DNA of 64,000 nucleotides. It comes from Mesorhizobium sp. WSM3860. GTDB taxonomy: Bacteria; Pseudomonadota; Alphaproteobacteria; Rhizobiales; Rhizobiaceae. The notes beneath the pieces are model-generated. The model saw only the letters and a list, made by a program, of their open reading frames with translations. It did not search any database and was not told where the DNA came from. Below are positions 30,350-39,567 of the stretch, piece by piece (position 1 is the first letter of the stretch; each line of letters begins with the position of its first letter). Made by a program: the position numbers and the translations under genes. The stretch is taken from assembly GCF_002294995.1 (NCBI RefSeq), contig NZ_NSGF01000002.1:248001-312000 (forward strand), in the 5' to 3' direction.

Positions 30350-32284
30350 ATGACGGCGGTGGGGTTTGAATTCCCGATAGATAGTTCGGGCCAATGGGAT
30401 GGGTTTAACGATCCGGGCATAGAGCACTTTGCAGGGAGCCGACTTCAACACCTTGGGAGGGAAGTCCCCCAGAATACAATTGACGCCAGAATTGGTTCTC
30501 CAGCCCGCATCACAGTTTCATTGCGCAAGGTGCCTGTGAAGAGTCTCCCCGGGGTGACAGACCTCAGGGAAGCCGTTACTCAATGTGCTAAAGCCGCTCT
30601 GGGCGAGGACAGCGAAAAGGCTGTCAAGTTTTTCAATGATGCCACCAAGATCCTTGGGGGCAAGGACTTATATGTCCTCCAGTTGCGAGACTCGAACACA
30701 ACCGGCCTTCAGGGCCCGTGCGTGAACGGAAAGCCCTTCTTCGCTCTCATGAAAGCGACTGGTCAAAGTAAGAAGGTGGGAAGCTCAACTGGCTCCTATG
30801 GCATCGGAAAGTTTGCTCCGTTTACTTTATCCGAACTCCGCACGGTATTCGTCAGCACGGTTTGGACCGACGAGAAAGGTCAGCCTCACCACTACGTCCA
30901 AGGCAAATCGGTTTTGATGTCGCATCTCGATGCTCAGAAACGAACAAGGCGTGGCACGGGCTTCTGGGGAGTCCGCAAGCAGTGCCAACCCATTGAGACG
31001 CTCAGTGACGATATTCCTAACTGGTTGCGGCTAGTGACTCCGGACGGTGGGCTGAAGGGTCAGCAAGGCACAATGCTCAGCGTTGTTGGCTTTTTGCCAA
31101 CCAGAGGTTGGCAGAATGTGCTGACTGCTAACATCGTGGAGAATTTCTTCGGCGCCATAAGCCGGGGTGAACTCGAGGTGAAGATCGATGATGGCACCCT
31201 GATTAGTGCCGCTACACTCAGTGGCCTGCTCGCTAATCCCGATCTCAAGGACTCAGTTTCTGATCAAGCCGGTGAGCCCGAGAAGTTTGAGAATGTCGCA
31301 AGTTATCTTCGCGCACTTGAAGGCGGACCTGAGGTGCATGTCGAACAATCGGAAAATTACCATTTGGGAGAGTGCGAACTTCGGATCCTTGTAGGCGAGA
31401 ATCTACCCAGGCGGGTGGCTGTACTGCGTAACGGCATGCTGATAACCGAAACCCTTCCCGGACTCATCCGCTTTGGAGACTTCAAAGAGTTCGTCGCCGT
31501 ACTTGAGTGCAAGTCTGAAAAAGGGCTGAACCTACTTCGTGCGATGGAACCGCCTCGCCACGATGCCTTTGAACCCGATCGGCTCCCTCCAGATCGCCGC
31601 CAGCACGGCCGCACGGCGCTGCGTGAACTCGTTGTCTGGGTGCGCAACATGCTGATGCGCCATGCCAAGGATCCTGTACGTGAAGAAACCAGTCTTGATG
31701 AATTGGCGGATTTCTTTGGAGATGAAGACGAAGAAGGCATCACGAAACAAAGGGACGAGAATCCGGCAGGCGCGATTGTGATCAGAGCACGCGCAATAAA
31801 ACCCAAACTCGGTAACGGCACGTTTGAAGCGAGTGCTGCAAGTGTGGATGACGAAGAGGGTGGAATAGCTGACGGTAGCGGTGACGGGGATAGCGATGGT
31901 CTCGGCGAAGGCGATGGCAACGGAGGAGGAGAAGAAAATGGCGGAGGCGGAGGCGATCAGCCACCGTCAAAAAATGGAGGAGCCCAACCTAAGCGTACAC
32001 AGAGCTCTGGGTTAGCTCTTGGTGATGTGCGCGCCGTGCCCTTGGCACCGAACCGTCGGCGCGTCGCCTTCACACCTTCCGCTTCGGGTACCTTGCGAAT
32101 TGAACTGCAGGATTCAGGCGCTGACACAAATTATGCTTTGTCAGTGCATGCCGCGAGCGCCGGCACTATCAAAGATGGTCGCATCGAAGGGGTCGTGGCG
32201 AACGCTGGCGAACGTTGCATTATCGATGTTGAACTTGGCGCCGAATTCCAGGGCACTTTGAGGGTAGTGGCTAATGCAATTTGA
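30350..32284 (+). CDS. MORC/paraMORC-like GHKL ATPase
   Basis: This 644-residue protein has the GHKL ATP-binding motifs near its N-terminus: E38..QN42.ID45 (N-box), DSNTTGLQG at residues 114-122 (DxNxxG-type) and GSSTGSYGIGK at residues 144-154 (glycine lid). A middle region like that of MutL/MORC proteins follows, then an Asp/Gly/Glu-rich linker (about residues 500-548) and a C-terminal beta-rich domain. GHKL ATPases of this type are known from restriction-modification neighbourhoods. It directly follows dcm and overlaps the next gene by 11 bases. Its role may be DNA sensing or clamping; effector unknown. Confidence 0.8.
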   Translation: MTAVGFEFPIDSSGQWDGFNDPGIEHFAGSRLQHLGREVPQNTIDARIGSPARITVSLRKVPVKSLPGVTDLREAVTQCAKAALGEDSEKAVKFFNDATKILGGKDLYVLQLRDSNTTGLQGPCVNGKPFFALMKATGQSKKVGSSTGSYGIGKFAPFTLSELRTVFVSTVWTDEKGQPHHYVQGKSVLMSHLDAQKRTRRGTGFWGVRKQCQPIETLSDDIPNWLRLVTPDGGLKGQQGTMLSVVGFLPTRGWQNVLTANIVENFFGAISRGELEVKIDDGTLISAATLSGLLANPDLKDSVSDQAGEPEKFENVASYLRALEGGPEVHVEQSENYHLGECELRILVGENLPRRVAVLRNGMLITETLPGLIRFGDFKEFVAVLECKSEKGLNLLRAMEPPRHDAFEPDRLPPDRRQHGRTALRELVVWVRNMLMRHAKDPVREETSLDELADFFGDEDEEGITKQRDENPAGAIVIRARAIKPKLGNGTFEASAASVDDEEGGIADGSGDGDSDGLGEGDGNGGGEENGGGGGDQPPSKNGGAQPKRTQSSGLALGDVRAVPLAPNRRRVAFTPSASGTLRIELQDSGADTNYALSVHAASAGTIKDGRIEGVVANAGERCIIDVELGAEFQGTLRVVANAI

Positions 32285-33109
32285 TCTGTTGCGCGCCTTT
32301 CCGTATCCGGTACTTCGCCCGGGAGTCGACGATTATCGGGACAGTGATATTCAAGCTACCGTCTATTTCGAAGAAACATCTGGCAGCAATATCATTACAG
32401 CGGAGATAGATTTCGCCCTTAGCGTGCCCGAGATAAAGAAATTGGTCTCGGACGGAGTAGCCCACTATGTCGTTGTCTTTGCTTGCCGCGACACATATTT
32501 CCGAAAAGCTTCAATCAAAGAACAATCGAGCTTCACTGAAACTTTCTCGGCTGGCGAGTTGCGTGGAGAGGTACTAATTTACCCGTACATAATCGCGTCG
32601 TCAGTAATCACCGATTTTGAATGCGCATGGATCAATGAGGAGTTTGGTCCCGGGCCTTTTTCGTTTCCAAATGGTGCCGTTCTTGCGCTTGATCAACCTC
32701 AGTCGATCTACATTGATCGCGACGCCTTCAAGCCAATTAGCTCCTGCTTCTCAATGGTCAAGAGGGACAATATCGCTGACAACGAATGGCAGGTCCAAGC
32801 GGATGGCCACAAGGTTCAAATTGCGTCAGTCCAGCTCTCAAAGCACGCATAGATGCAGCTCGGAATACGAAGGAAAATCGTGCCATACTGATAAACTCCA
32901 TCTATTTTGCCGCCGTGATGCAGTGCTTGAGTCTCCTAAAACGCGAAGAGAGCGAGTTTGACTATCGTTGGGCGCATATTTTCAAGCGAAGGATGACCGA
33001 TCAAGGGATCGATATAAATAGTCATGACGAGGTCTGGATCGCCCAGCAACTCATGCGCCATCCAATTAGCGTTCTGGATAACTACTTCTTTGGGGAAAAC
33101 GGCGAATGA
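32274..33109 (+). pseudogene. Hypothetical defence-operon gene with an apparent frameshift
   Basis: Two open frames appear to be one gene. The first (32274-32852, 192 residues, MQFDLLRAF start) overlaps the ATPase gene end by 11 bases, so its start is operon-like. The second (about 32786-33109, ending FFGENGE) has no usable start in its unique part, but its stop overlaps the next gene by four bases. Joining needs a shift to the -1 frame between about 32800 and 32852. The sum would be about 275 residues. I recognise no domain. A sequencing error, a recent mutation or programmed frameshifting are all possible; no classic slippery heptamer is visible. Confidence 0.6.
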
Positions 33110-33858
33110 CTAAGGTTCGCTTCCTTCGAGCTACAGCTCTTGAAGAGCTTCGCGCCAATATTCGGATAAATCTCGGTGCTTATCGAACCGGCAGCTTCAG
33201 CGAGGTCTCCGCTGATTCTTCGTATTGGTTTGAGCACGACATTGAATTCGATGAGGGAGCGCTTGCCGCGCTTCAACCGCCAGTCGACGGGAAGTTCTTT
33301 GAGGTCGAGAATTGCGCTATCGTTTATCGTGCGCTGTCCGAACTAAGTCCGTATGAAGCGCGGGATGAGCGCTTGTGGGTTTACCTCAGCCACACAGTGT
33401 TGCTTCAGCACGCTAGGGCCAGGTGGCCCATTCCTGCAGATGATGATGCGGCAACCAAGCACGTCGCAAAGCATTTTTTCGCGCGCGATAAGCGGCAGGT
33501 CGAACGAGACAACGTGGGATCACGTCTCTGGTGGATGGCACATCTATGTGCCCGCATCAGTTCGATGGACCACGAACAGGCTCTTCGCGCATTCCTATTT
33601 CGATCAGATGTCCGCGCCAACTTGGTCGAGCGGCCCACTACATCACAATGCTCGGACCTCTTTGGCGCGATCGTTCGGAAGTTAGCCACCTCGCTCGACG
33701 GAGAGAAACAGCTGTTCCAGCGATCTATGTTCCGTAGGCTTATGACGGAAATCAATTCCGTCGGTGGCTACAAACTACTTGATTGTCTGCCATACACCCA
33801 GCTCGAAGGAATACTCGACGAAATAATAGTGAACAGACTGCAGCTAAAGAGTCTTTGA
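33106..33858 (+). CDS. Hypothetical defence-operon protein (possibly DUF6339)
   Basis: This 250-residue soluble protein is largely helical, with RLWVYLSHTVLLQHARARWP, VGSRLWWMAHLCARISSM and a C-terminal FRRLMTEINSVGGYKLLD stretch. It overlaps the upstream frame by four bases (ATGA), so it is the last gene of the operon. From memory it resembles proteins annotated DUF6339, which would be consistent with a defence setting, but I cannot confirm this. No nuclease, ATPase or membrane motif is visible. Confidence 0.7.
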   Translation: MTKVRFLRATALEELRANIRINLGAYRTGSFSEVSADSSYWFEHDIEFDEGALAALQPPVDGKFFEVENCAIVYRALSELSPYEARDERLWVYLSHTVLLQHARARWPIPADDDAATKHVAKHFFARDKRQVERDNVGSRLWWMAHLCARISSMDHEQALRAFLFRSDVRANLVERPTTSQCSDLFGAIVRKLATSLDGEKQLFQRSMFRRLMTEINSVGGYKLLDCLPYTQLEGILDEIIVNRLQLKSL

Positions 33859-33904
33859 TTTGGTCTTCATAGCGCGGGCGGTGAACGATTCGACGGCGGG
33901 TTGA

Positions 33905-34262
33905 GCTTCGATGTATGTCCCTCACCCCAGCCGTCTGGCGTATCGCCGCCGCCAGCCGCTCCACCCCCTCCCGCGTCTGCGCCGCGTCGCAGGCCGCGTA
34001 GCCCAGCACCAGCCCCTGCGTGGCCGCCGTGTTTTGGAAATATTTCGACAGCGGCGAGACGTTTATCGCCCTTCGCGCGGCGGCCTGGCTGACCTGATGT
34101 CGTCGATGCCGGGTTTCAGATAGCCTACCACCTGGATGCCGGCTCCGGCGGGCGTGATCTCGTCGCGCAGGCGCCCGGTCACGATCTCGCGGAAGAGCTG
34201 GCGGCGCCGGGCATGCCGTTTCGACGCAATTGCGGGTGGAAGACCGCTGCGCGCTTTTTCCC
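33905..34262 (-). pseudogene. Remnant of a MocR/GntR-type PLP-dependent regulator (C-terminal part)
   Basis: On the minus strand, one frame gives RHARRRQLFREIV...GAGIQVVGYLKPGIDD. A second frame then gives AINVSPLSKYFQN...QGLVLGYAACDAAQTREGVERLAAAIR, ending where AT-rich island DNA begins. Together they match the C-terminal aminotransferase-like domain of MocR regulators, with one frameshift and loss of the N-terminal parts. It sits just outside the defence island and gives its right edge. This gap of 414 bases holds no intact gene. Confidence 0.65.
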
Positions 34263-34272
34263 GGAGCTGCTC

Positions 34273-35073
34273 TCAGGGCACAATGCCCCTGCAAGCCCAA
34301 GCCACATTGGCAAACGACCGCGCACCATCGCCCCGCCCTGCCTCAAACGCGTCGCGCACCGCCGCCTCGACGCGCCCCCGCTCTGCCGCATCAAGCGTGG
34401 TCATATATTTCCCGAGCGGGCCTTCGCCGGCCGCAATCGGCGCCCAGTAGTCGTCGAAATTTTCGTAATCCATGCGGATCATCAGCTCGGTTTCGGTGAC
34501 GTCGGCCAGGCCCTGTTCGACGAAGGTCCGCTTCATCTCGCCGGGCTGCATCATCGGCTGAAAGCAGTAGCGGCTGCGCATCTGGCGGCCGCTTTCGCTG
34601 AGCGCGGCAACGGTGTCGATCATCATGCGCATGCCCGGCATGCCGCCGAGATGGTCCCACACCACGGCCGCGACGACGCCGCCCGGCCGCGTTACGCGGC
34701 GCATCTCGGCCACCGCCTTGCCGGCCTCCGGCACGAAATGGAGAACGAGCAGGGCAAGGGCGCGGTCGAACGCATTGTCCGCGAAAGGCAGCGCCGTGGC
34801 GTCCGCTTGGCTGATGGTGATGCGCGGATCGGTGTTCCTCTCCTTAGCCGCCGCGACGAAGACGGGCGAAAAATCGATGGCCTGGATTTCGGCGAGATCA
34901 CGCGACTTGGCCAATTCGAAGGTCAGGCTGCCGGTGCCGCAGCCGACGTCGAGGATCTTTTCGCCGGCCGCCAGGCCGGCGAAGTCGATGAACTTGGGCG
35001 CGAGCCGGCGGCTCCAGCGGCCCATCAACTGCTCATAGCCGGAGGCGGCGTGAACGGTGAAGCTCGAGGTCAT
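34273..35073 (-). CDS. Class I SAM-dependent methyltransferase
   Basis: This 266-residue methyltransferase (UbiE/Menaquinone-like class) has motif I ILDVGCGTGSLT, an acidic AIDFSP loop, the QADATALPFADNAFD post-II segment and RVTRPGGVVAAVVWD. Substrate not evident: small-molecule methylation is likely. The ATG at 35073 gives the standard length. It lies between the MocR remnant and a repeat in front of the LacI regulator gene, with no obvious operon partner. Confidence 0.9.
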   Translation of the reverse strand: MTSSFTVHAASGYEQLMGRWSRRLAPKFIDFAGLAAGEKILDVGCGTGSLTFELAKSRDLAEIQAIDFSPVFVAAAKERNTDPRITISQADATALPFADNAFDRALALLVLHFVPEAGKAVAEMRRVTRPGGVVAAVVWDHLGGMPGMRMMIDTVAALSESGRQMRSRYCFQPMMQPGEMKRTFVEQGLADVTETELMIRMDYENFDDYWAPIAAGEGPLGKYMTTLDAAERGRVEAAVRDAFEAGRGDGARSFANVAWACRGIVP

Positions 35074-35147
35074 GGCTCTCTCCCTTGGACGGAGTTCAGG
35101 CTAGACCGGTAGGGGAAGGATGCCAAGCGAGGTGGCAAATCGCAGAT

Positions 35148-35211
35148 GGCGCTCCCCCGCTCCGTCTCGGCTTCGCCGAGCCACCTCTCCCCCACTTTGT
35201 GGGGGCGAGGA
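35148..35211. repeat. Palindromic repeat, CCGTCTCGGC family
   Basis: GCGCTCCCCCGCTCCGTCTC, then the GGCTTCGCCGAGCC hairpin and CTCCCCCACTTTGTGGGGG hairpin, the same order as at 27018-27190 and 51609-51783. It lies between the methyltransferase and LacI gene starts/ends. Confidence 0.65.
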
Positions 35212-35230
35212 AATGCCAACCACGAGCGCC

Positions 35231-36337
35231 CTATGCCGCTTCCTTCACCCCCGCCACGCTCTCCCGCTCCACCAGCGGACATTCCAGCTTGGTGACGGGA
35301 TAGCGTCCCCGACCTGGCGGCGGCGGCGTCTCCAATTGCTCGATCGCCCATTGGCCCATCGCCAGGTGCGGCAGGATCGATGTCGTCAGCGGCGGGAAGA
35401 GGTGGCGGGCGATCTCCTCGTCGTCGTAGCCGATCACGGAAATGTCCCCGGGGATATGCAGGCCGGCCTCCTTCAGCGCCTCGTAGCAGCCGATCGCCGT
35501 GCGGTCGTTCTGGCAGAAGATGGCGGTCGGGCGGTCTTTCAACGCGAGCAACCTGACGGTTGCCGCGTAGCCGGCGCTGGCCGACCAGTCGCCCTCCACC
35601 ACCAGGTCCGGATCGAAGGGGATGTCGGCGGTGGCCAAAGCGCGGCGATAGCCCTTCAGCCGATCCTGCGCCGCCTGCATCCAGGGCTCGCCGGTGATGG
35701 TGGCGATGCGGCGGTGGCCGCGGCTGATCAGATGCCGGGTGGAGTTCTGGCCGCCGGCGATCTCGGAGGGCACCACGGCCGGGAAGGCATAGTCGGCGGT
35801 GTAGCAGTTGAGCAGGATGACCGGAATGTCGAGGCTGTAGAGGAACTCGGGCGCGGTGATCTCGCGGGTGAAGATGGTCATGTAGATCAGCGCCGAGAGG
35901 CCGCGCCGGGTGAGCGCCTGGACGGCACGCGGCTCCATGACGGCATCACCCATGGTCTGCGCCACCAAGAGCACGTTGCCGGCATTCCACGAGGCCTGGC
36001 GCGCGCCCTCGATGGCGACCACCGCCTCGGGGCTGGTGGCGAGTTGGTCGACGGCAAAGCCGATGACGCCATCCAGCCCTTCGAAGGGCGTGACGGGCGG
36101 ACGCAAAGCTGAAAAGACCGGCGGCGAATAGCCCAGCGCCCGCGCCGCCTCGATCACACGGTCGCGCGTCTGCTGCGACAGCCTGATGCCCGGCGAATTG
36201 TTGAGCACGAAAGAGACCGTCGCCTGCGAGCAGCCGGCGGCCCTCGCTATATCGGTCATGGTGACCCGGCTCTTGGGCTTGGCCGACGACTTGCGTCGTG
36301 TTTCCGGTGGATCGCGCAGTTGCGTCGGTTCGCTCAT
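35231..36337 (-). CDS. LacI-family transcriptional regulator
   Basis: This 368-residue repressor has an N-terminal LacI helix-turn-helix (MTDIARAAGCSQATVSFVLN, around residues 27-46), the hinge helix region and a periplasmic-binding-protein-like effector domain (VIGYDDEEIARHLFPPLTT). The ATG at 36337 fits the family; upstream frame is open but unlikely. It is divergent from the sugar ABC transporter genes starting at 36917, which are its probable targets, acting on the AT-rich site at about 36619-36630. Confidence 0.92.
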   Translation of the reverse strand: MSEPTQLRDPPETRRKSSAKPKSRVTMTDIARAAGCSQATVSFVLNNSPGIRLSQQTRDRVIEAARALGYSPPVFSALRPPVTPFEGLDGVIGFAVDQLATSPEAVVAIEGARQASWNAGNVLLVAQTMGDAVMEPRAVQALTRRGLSALIYMTIFTREITAPEFLYSLDIPVILLNCYTADYAFPAVVPSEIAGGQNSTRHLISRGHRRIATITGEPWMQAAQDRLKGYRRALATADIPFDPDLVVEGDWSASAGYAATVRLLALKDRPTAIFCQNDRTAIGCYEALKEAGLHIPGDISVIGYDDEEIARHLFPPLTTSILPHLAMGQWAIEQLETPPPPGRGRYPVTKLECPLVERESVAGVKEAA

Positions 36338-36916
36338 GATCGTTTCCCAAACCTGCCGGCTGTTAGGCAAAGCCGCGGCAACGGCAAGAACGCCAAGCCC
36401 GGCGCCGCCGCCGGAGCGGTTTAGCTTATAACTATTATCACATAAGGGACCGCCGGCACCAGCCGCAGCACGCAGCGACAAAACGGCCGAGAAAGGTCAG
36501 CAAAGCTGTCGGTTTCCGCGACATTGGCCGACCCGACCAGCACAAATCCTTCTTCAACCAGGCCGCTCCGCGGTACCTTCGACGCGGCCGGGGCGCGCCG
36601 GTCCGAACCGATGACTAATAGTATTTACTAATATCGGTAAGCGATCTACTGTCAACTCGTCGTCACCGGCCAAGATGCGGTGGCGACATGTGGGAGGCGC
36701 GCAGGTTCGCTGCCCCGGCTATTTGCCGGAAGAGGACTGCCTTCATTCTCACGAAAATGTCAGACAAATCGGACTATTTACGAACGTCAAATCTGTGGCT
36801 AGTGTTTCGGTCGCGGGTGGATCGGCCCCGGACTTAGGTGCCAGACCCTTGAGGAAGAGGGCGTCCAGGCCGCAGCCGAGACACCAGCGATGAGTTTCAA
36901 AAAGGGAGGTTGAACC
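36338..36916. promoter_or_regulatory. 579-base divergent intergenic region with possible LacI operators
   Basis: No gene is visible in this gap. It holds TAGTA-TT-TACTA (36619-36630), a perfect 12-base dyad in an AT-rich pocket, and another AT-rich stretch near 36427-36447 (TATAACTATTATCACATAA) that could be the promoter of the LacI gene. An AAGGGAGG site (36900-36910) precedes the binding-protein ATG at 36917. The operator assignment is inference. Confidence 0.45.
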
Positions 36917-37879
36917 ATGAAATCCATGATACGTAACGCGTCCGTCGCCGCGGCGGCCTTGGCCATTGGCTTGACGGCCAGCGCAGCCGTGCGCGCCGAC
37001 GACAAGCCGACGCTGGCCTTCGTCGTCAATGGCGCGTCAGACTTCTGGAAGGCGGCGGAAGCCGGCGTGAAGAAGGCGCAAGGCGAACTGCCCGACTACA
37101 ATCTCGAGCTGAAATATCCCGAGCAGTCGTCGGTCGCCATCCAGCAGCGCCTGATGGACGATCTGGTGACGGCCGGCGTGAAGGGCATCATGGTGTCGGC
37201 AGTCGACCCCAAGACCTCGACCGACGGGCTGAACAAGATCGCGTCCCAGACCGCTCTGTTCACCACCGACAGCGATGCCCCGCAGACCAAGCGCGTCGCC
37301 TATATCGGCTCGTCCAATGTCGATGCCGGCAAGCAGGCGGCCGAGATCGCCAAGAAGGCGATGCCGAACGGCGGCAAGTGCCTGGGCTTTGTCGGCCTGC
37401 TCGGCGCCGACAACGCCAAGGAGCGCATCGAGGGCATGAAGGACGGGCTCAAGGGCAGCAAGATCGAGCTGGTCGACGTGCGCGGCGACGACATCGACCA
37501 GGCGCGGGCCAAGAAGAATGTCGAGGACGCGCTGGTCGCCAGCCCCGACATCACCTGCATGGTCGGCTTCTACTCCTACAACACGCCGCGCATCTATGAG
37601 GCGCTGCGCGACGCCGGCAAGCTCGGCCAGATCACCGTCGTCGGCTTCGACGACGATCCGATCACGCTGGGCGGCGTCAAGGAAGGCACGGTTGCCGCCA
37701 CCGTGGTGCAGCAACCCTTCGAATGGGCCTATCAGGGCATGAAGCTGATGGCCGCCTACCTCAAGGGCGACAAGTCGGGCATTCCGGCCGGCGGCCTGAT
37801 CATCGTGCCGACCAAGATCATCGGCAAGGACGATGTCGACGCCTACGCCGCCAACCTGAAGGCGATGGCCGGAAAGTAA
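36917..37879 (+). CDS. Sugar ABC transporter substrate-binding protein (RbsB-type)
   Basis: This 320-residue periplasmic binding protein has a signal peptide (MKSMIRN, hydrophobic core, cleavage near VRADD) and the two-lobed RbsB fold (FVVNGASDFWKAAEAGVKKA, VSAVDPKTSTDGLN, VVGFDDDPITLGGV). A strong AGGGAGG site precedes the ATG. It is the first gene of a three-gene ribose-type importer controlled by the divergent LacI gene. The ligand (ribose, xylose, other pentose or aldose) is not determined. Confidence 0.92.
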   Translation: MKSMIRNASVAAAALAIGLTASAAVRADDKPTLAFVVNGASDFWKAAEAGVKKAQGELPDYNLELKYPEQSSVAIQQRLMDDLVTAGVKGIMVSAVDPKTSTDGLNKIASQTALFTTDSDAPQTKRVAYIGSSNVDAGKQAAEIAKKAMPNGGKCLGFVGLLGADNAKERIEGMKDGLKGSKIELVDVRGDDIDQARAKKNVEDALVASPDITCMVGFYSYNTPRIYEALRDAGKLGQITVVGFDDDPITLGGVKEGTVAATVVQQPFEWAYQGMKLMAAYLKGDKSGIPAGGLIIVPTKIIGKDDVDAYAANLKAMAGK

Positions 37880-37894
37880 TCGATGCACAGTTAG

Positions 37895-37955
37895 CGCCGG
37901 CTCAAGCTTCGCCTTGAGCCGGCGTCCGTATTGACGGGCCGCATGCGGCCCGTCA
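37895..37955 (+). terminator. Two hairpins between the binding-protein and ATPase genes
   Basis: A perfect 12-base-arm hairpin (CGCCGGCTCAAG at 37895-37906, complement at 37913-37924) is followed by a second perfect palindrome (about 37932-37955) whose arms include TGACGGGCCGC. They lie between the abundant binding protein gene and the ATPase gene, as at 6443-6470 in the polyol operon. They may stabilise the upstream mRNA and reduce readthrough. Confidence 0.55.
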
Positions 37956-37986
37956 GTCTGCAGTCCACCGGCTGCCGATAAGCGCG

Positions 37987-39567
37987 ATGAATCACGGCGT
38001 GATGAATTATTCCGATCCATCCATCGTCCAATCCGCTCCGTTCCTGAGCCTCGAGGCCGTGCGCAAGACCTATCCTGGCGTCGTGGCGCTGGACGGGTTC
38101 TCGATGGAGGTCAGGCCGGGCGAGGTGATCGGCCTGGTCGGCGAGAACGGCGCCGGCAAATCGACATTGATGAAGATCCTCGGCGGCGTGACGCGGCCGG
38201 ACAGCGGCACCGTCACCGTCGACGGCGTCGCGCATGACGGCTTGACCGTGGAAGCCAGCATCGGCTCCGGGATCGCCTTCGTGCATCAGGAGCTCAACCT
38301 GTTCGAAAACCTCGACGTCGCCGCCAACATCTTCTTCGGCCGCGAGCCGCTCAAGGCCGGGCCGCTGAGGCTGGTCGACCGCGCCAGACTGCGCGAGATG
38401 GTGGCGCCGCTCCTGAAACGCGTCGGCGCCAATTTCTCGGCCGACGCGCCGGTCGCCTCGCTGTCGCTGGCGCAGCAGCAGATGGTCGAGATCGCCAAGG
38501 CGCTGTCGATCAAGGCGCGGCTGGTGATCCTCGACGAGCCGACCTCCAGCCTGCCGCTCGCCGAGACCGAAAAGCTGCTCGACGTGATCAAGGGGCTCAA
38601 GGCGGAAGGCATCAGCGTCATCTTCATCTCGCACCGCCTGCACGAGGTCGAGCGCGTCGCCGACCGCGTCGTGGTGCTGCGCGACGGCATGCTGGCCGGC
38701 ACGCTGTCGAAGAGCGACATCAATCACGACCAGATGGTCAAGCTGATGATCGGGCGCATGCTGAAGGAGCGCGAGAAGGCCGCGGAAGCCGGGCGCGCGC
38801 CGGGCGGCGTCGCGCTCGCGGCAACAGCGGTGCGCACCAGCGCCTATCCCGACCACCCGGTCGACCTGGAGCTTCGGCGCGGCGAAATCCTCGGCCTTGC
38901 CGGGCTGGTCGGCTCCGGCCGCACGGAACTCGCGCGCGTCCTGTTCGGCATCGACGAGCGGCTCGGCGGCAGTGTCGCGCTGGACGGCAAGGCGCTCAAT
39001 GTCGGATCGGCCGCCGATGCGGTGGCGAGCGGCATCTTCCTGGTGCCGGAAGACCGCAAGCTGACCGGCATCCTGCTCGATCTCTCGATCGCGCAGAACA
39101 TTTCGCTGCCCAATCTGCCGGAGCATGCGAAGCGCTCGCTGGTGTCAACCAGGGCGGAGCTCGCCACCGCCGAGAAGCAGAAGAAGGATCTCGGCATCAA
39201 GGCACCATCGGTCCTGACCCGCACCGGCACGCTGTCCGGCGGCAACCAGCAGAAGGTGGTGCTGGCCAAATGGCTGGCGATGAACCCCAAGGTGATGATC
39301 CTCGACGAGCCGACGCGCGGCATCGACATCGGCGCCAAGGCCGAGATCTACGCGCTGATGCGGGCGCTGGCCGATGCCGGCGTCGCGGTGCTGATGATCT
39401 CCAGCGACATGGAAGAGGTGATCGGCGTCTCGGACCGCATCGCGGTCATGCATGAGGGGCAGATCTCCGGGATTCTCGACCGGGACGATTTCAGCCAGGA
39501 GAACGTGCTTTTGCTGGCGGTGGGCAAGAAGCCGAAGCTGGCGCAAGCCGCGGGAGGAGCGCAATGA
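37987..39567 (+). CDS. Sugar ABC transporter ATP-binding protein (RbsA-type, two cassettes)
   Basis: This 526-residue protein carries two fused ABC domains. The first has Walker A GENGAGKST, signature LSLAQQQMVEIAKAL and Walker B VILDEPTSSLP. The second has a degenerate Walker A (GLVGSGRTEL), LSGGNQQKVVLAKWL and ILDEPTRGIDIG. A later in-frame ATG (38002) is possible. Two cassettes in one chain fit the monosaccharide (CUT2) importers. It overlaps the permease gene by four bases (ATGA at 39564-39567). Confidence 0.93.
   Translation: MNHGVMNYSDPSIVQSAPFLSLEAVRKTYPGVVALDGFSMEVRPGEVIGLVGENGAGKSTLMKILGGVTRPDSGTVTVDGVAHDGLTVEASIGSGIAFVHQELNLFENLDVAANIFFGREPLKAGPLRLVDRARLREMVAPLLKRVGANFSADAPVASLSLAQQQMVEIAKALSIKARLVILDEPTSSLPLAETEKLLDVIKGLKAEGISVIFISHRLHEVERVADRVVVLRDGMLAGTLSKSDINHDQMVKLMIGRMLKEREKAAEAGRAPGGVALAATAVRTSAYPDHPVDLELRRGEILGLAGLVGSGRTELARVLFGIDERLGGSVALDGKALNVGSAADAVASGIFLVPEDRKLTGILLDLSIAQNISLPNLPEHAKRSLVSTRAELATAEKQKKDLGIKAPSVLTRTGTLSGGNQQKVVLAKWLAMNPKVMILDEPTRGIDIGAKAEIYALMRALADAGVAVLMISSDMEEVIGVSDRIAVMHEGQISGILDRDDFSQENVLLLAVGKKPKLAQAAGGAQ

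Noticed and set aside
32800..32852. Programmed ribosomal frameshift at the broken defence gene
   Set aside because: No XXXYYYZ slippery heptamer or strong downstream stem-loop was seen; a frameshift mutation or sequencing error is more likely.
33752..34300. 182-residue minus-strand frame overlapping the last defence-island gene
   Set aside because: Only its central part matches the MocR C-terminus; the rest is readthrough into island DNA and into another frame, so it is listed as a pseudogene remnant instead.
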